NCBI GenBank assembly: GCA_903887655.1
Contig: CAISQQ010000183.1
Location: forward strand, 1-5,069
Direction of reading: 5' to 3'
Length of the DNA: 5,069 nt
DNA from: an uncultured Burkholderiales bacterium
GTDB lineage: Bacteria > Pseudomonadota > Gammaproteobacteria > Burkholderiales > Burkholderiaceae_C
Below the pieces are notes generated by a model that was given only the letters and a program-made list of their open reading frames with translations, had not been told where the DNA came from and did no database searches. Numbering within the stretch: the stretch's first letter is position 1; each line of letters begins with the position of its first letter. Below are positions 5,034 through 5,069 of this stretch, piece after piece. Made by a program: the position numbers and the translations under genes.

Positions 5034-5062
5034 AGCGGCCGGCGGGGCGGCTACATTTTTTT
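5034..5062 (+). terminator. Possible Rho-independent terminator after bug2
   Basis: AGCGGCC (5034-5040) can pair with GGCGGCT (5046-5052) in a 7-position stem with one G-G mismatch and a 5-nt loop. ACA and then seven Ts (5056-5062) follow. A smaller hairpin, GAGCG-GCGG-CGCTC (5016-5029), precedes it. The stem is imperfect and the T tract is 3 nt away, so this is moderate evidence for the end of the rightward transcript. The same bases could instead be the start of another gene, because AAGGAG at 5011-5016 precedes ATG 5031. Confidence 0.45.
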
Positions 5063-5069
5063 GAAATCG

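Noticed and set aside
1..5069. CRISPR array, tRNA/rRNA gene, insertion sequence, phage gene or toxin-antitoxin pair
   Set aside because: I saw no regularly spaced repeats, tRNA-like cloverleaf, terminal inverted repeats with a transposase, or small paired genes; the window is fully accounted for by metabolic genes and short spacers.

Overview
The window looks like a piece of a GC-rich betaproteobacterial chromosome, most likely order Burkholderiales (Comamonadaceae or Alcaligenaceae-like). The evidence is two periplasmic receptors of the Bug/TctC type, a family greatly expanded in that order, together with high G+C and heavy use of TTG for leucine. This taxonomic call is inference from gene content.

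Layout, left to right. Bases 1-156 hold what looks like the frameshifted 3' end of another Bug receptor. A small cupin protein follows at 159-542 (+), starting 2 nt after the stop of that remnant. The cupin gene converges on an exported GlcG/HbpS-family protein (624-1160, -). The two are separated by about 80 nt containing two hairpin-forming inverted repeats. A 192-nt divergent intergenic region (1161-1352) then carries a good sigma70-like promoter for the rightward genes, bracketed by a 13-bp direct repeat. It also carries a second pair of direct repeats spaced about two helical turns apart.

The rightward group is bug1 (1353-2480), a full-length fumarylacetoacetase-type hydrolase (2556-3935) and bug2 (3932-4984). 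The hydrolase and bug2 overlap by an ATGA, so they are almost certainly co-transcribed and probably translationally coupled. A possible intrinsic terminator lies at 5034-5062.

Working model (inference): the locus handles an organic or aromatic acid. The Bug proteins capture it in the periplasm and the FAH-type enzyme cleaves a C-C bond in a downstream 1,3-diketo acid in the cytoplasm. No TctA/TctB membrane subunits and no ring-cleavage enzyme such as homogentisate dioxygenase lie in the window. The hydrolase keeps the metal and catalytic residues of animal fumarylacetoacetase but has changed three of the residues that bind the substrate, so its true substrate may not be fumarylacetoacetate. 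That change, together with the hydrolase/receptor coupling, is the most interesting thing here. I see no CRISPR array, tRNA, rRNA, insertion sequence or phage gene.
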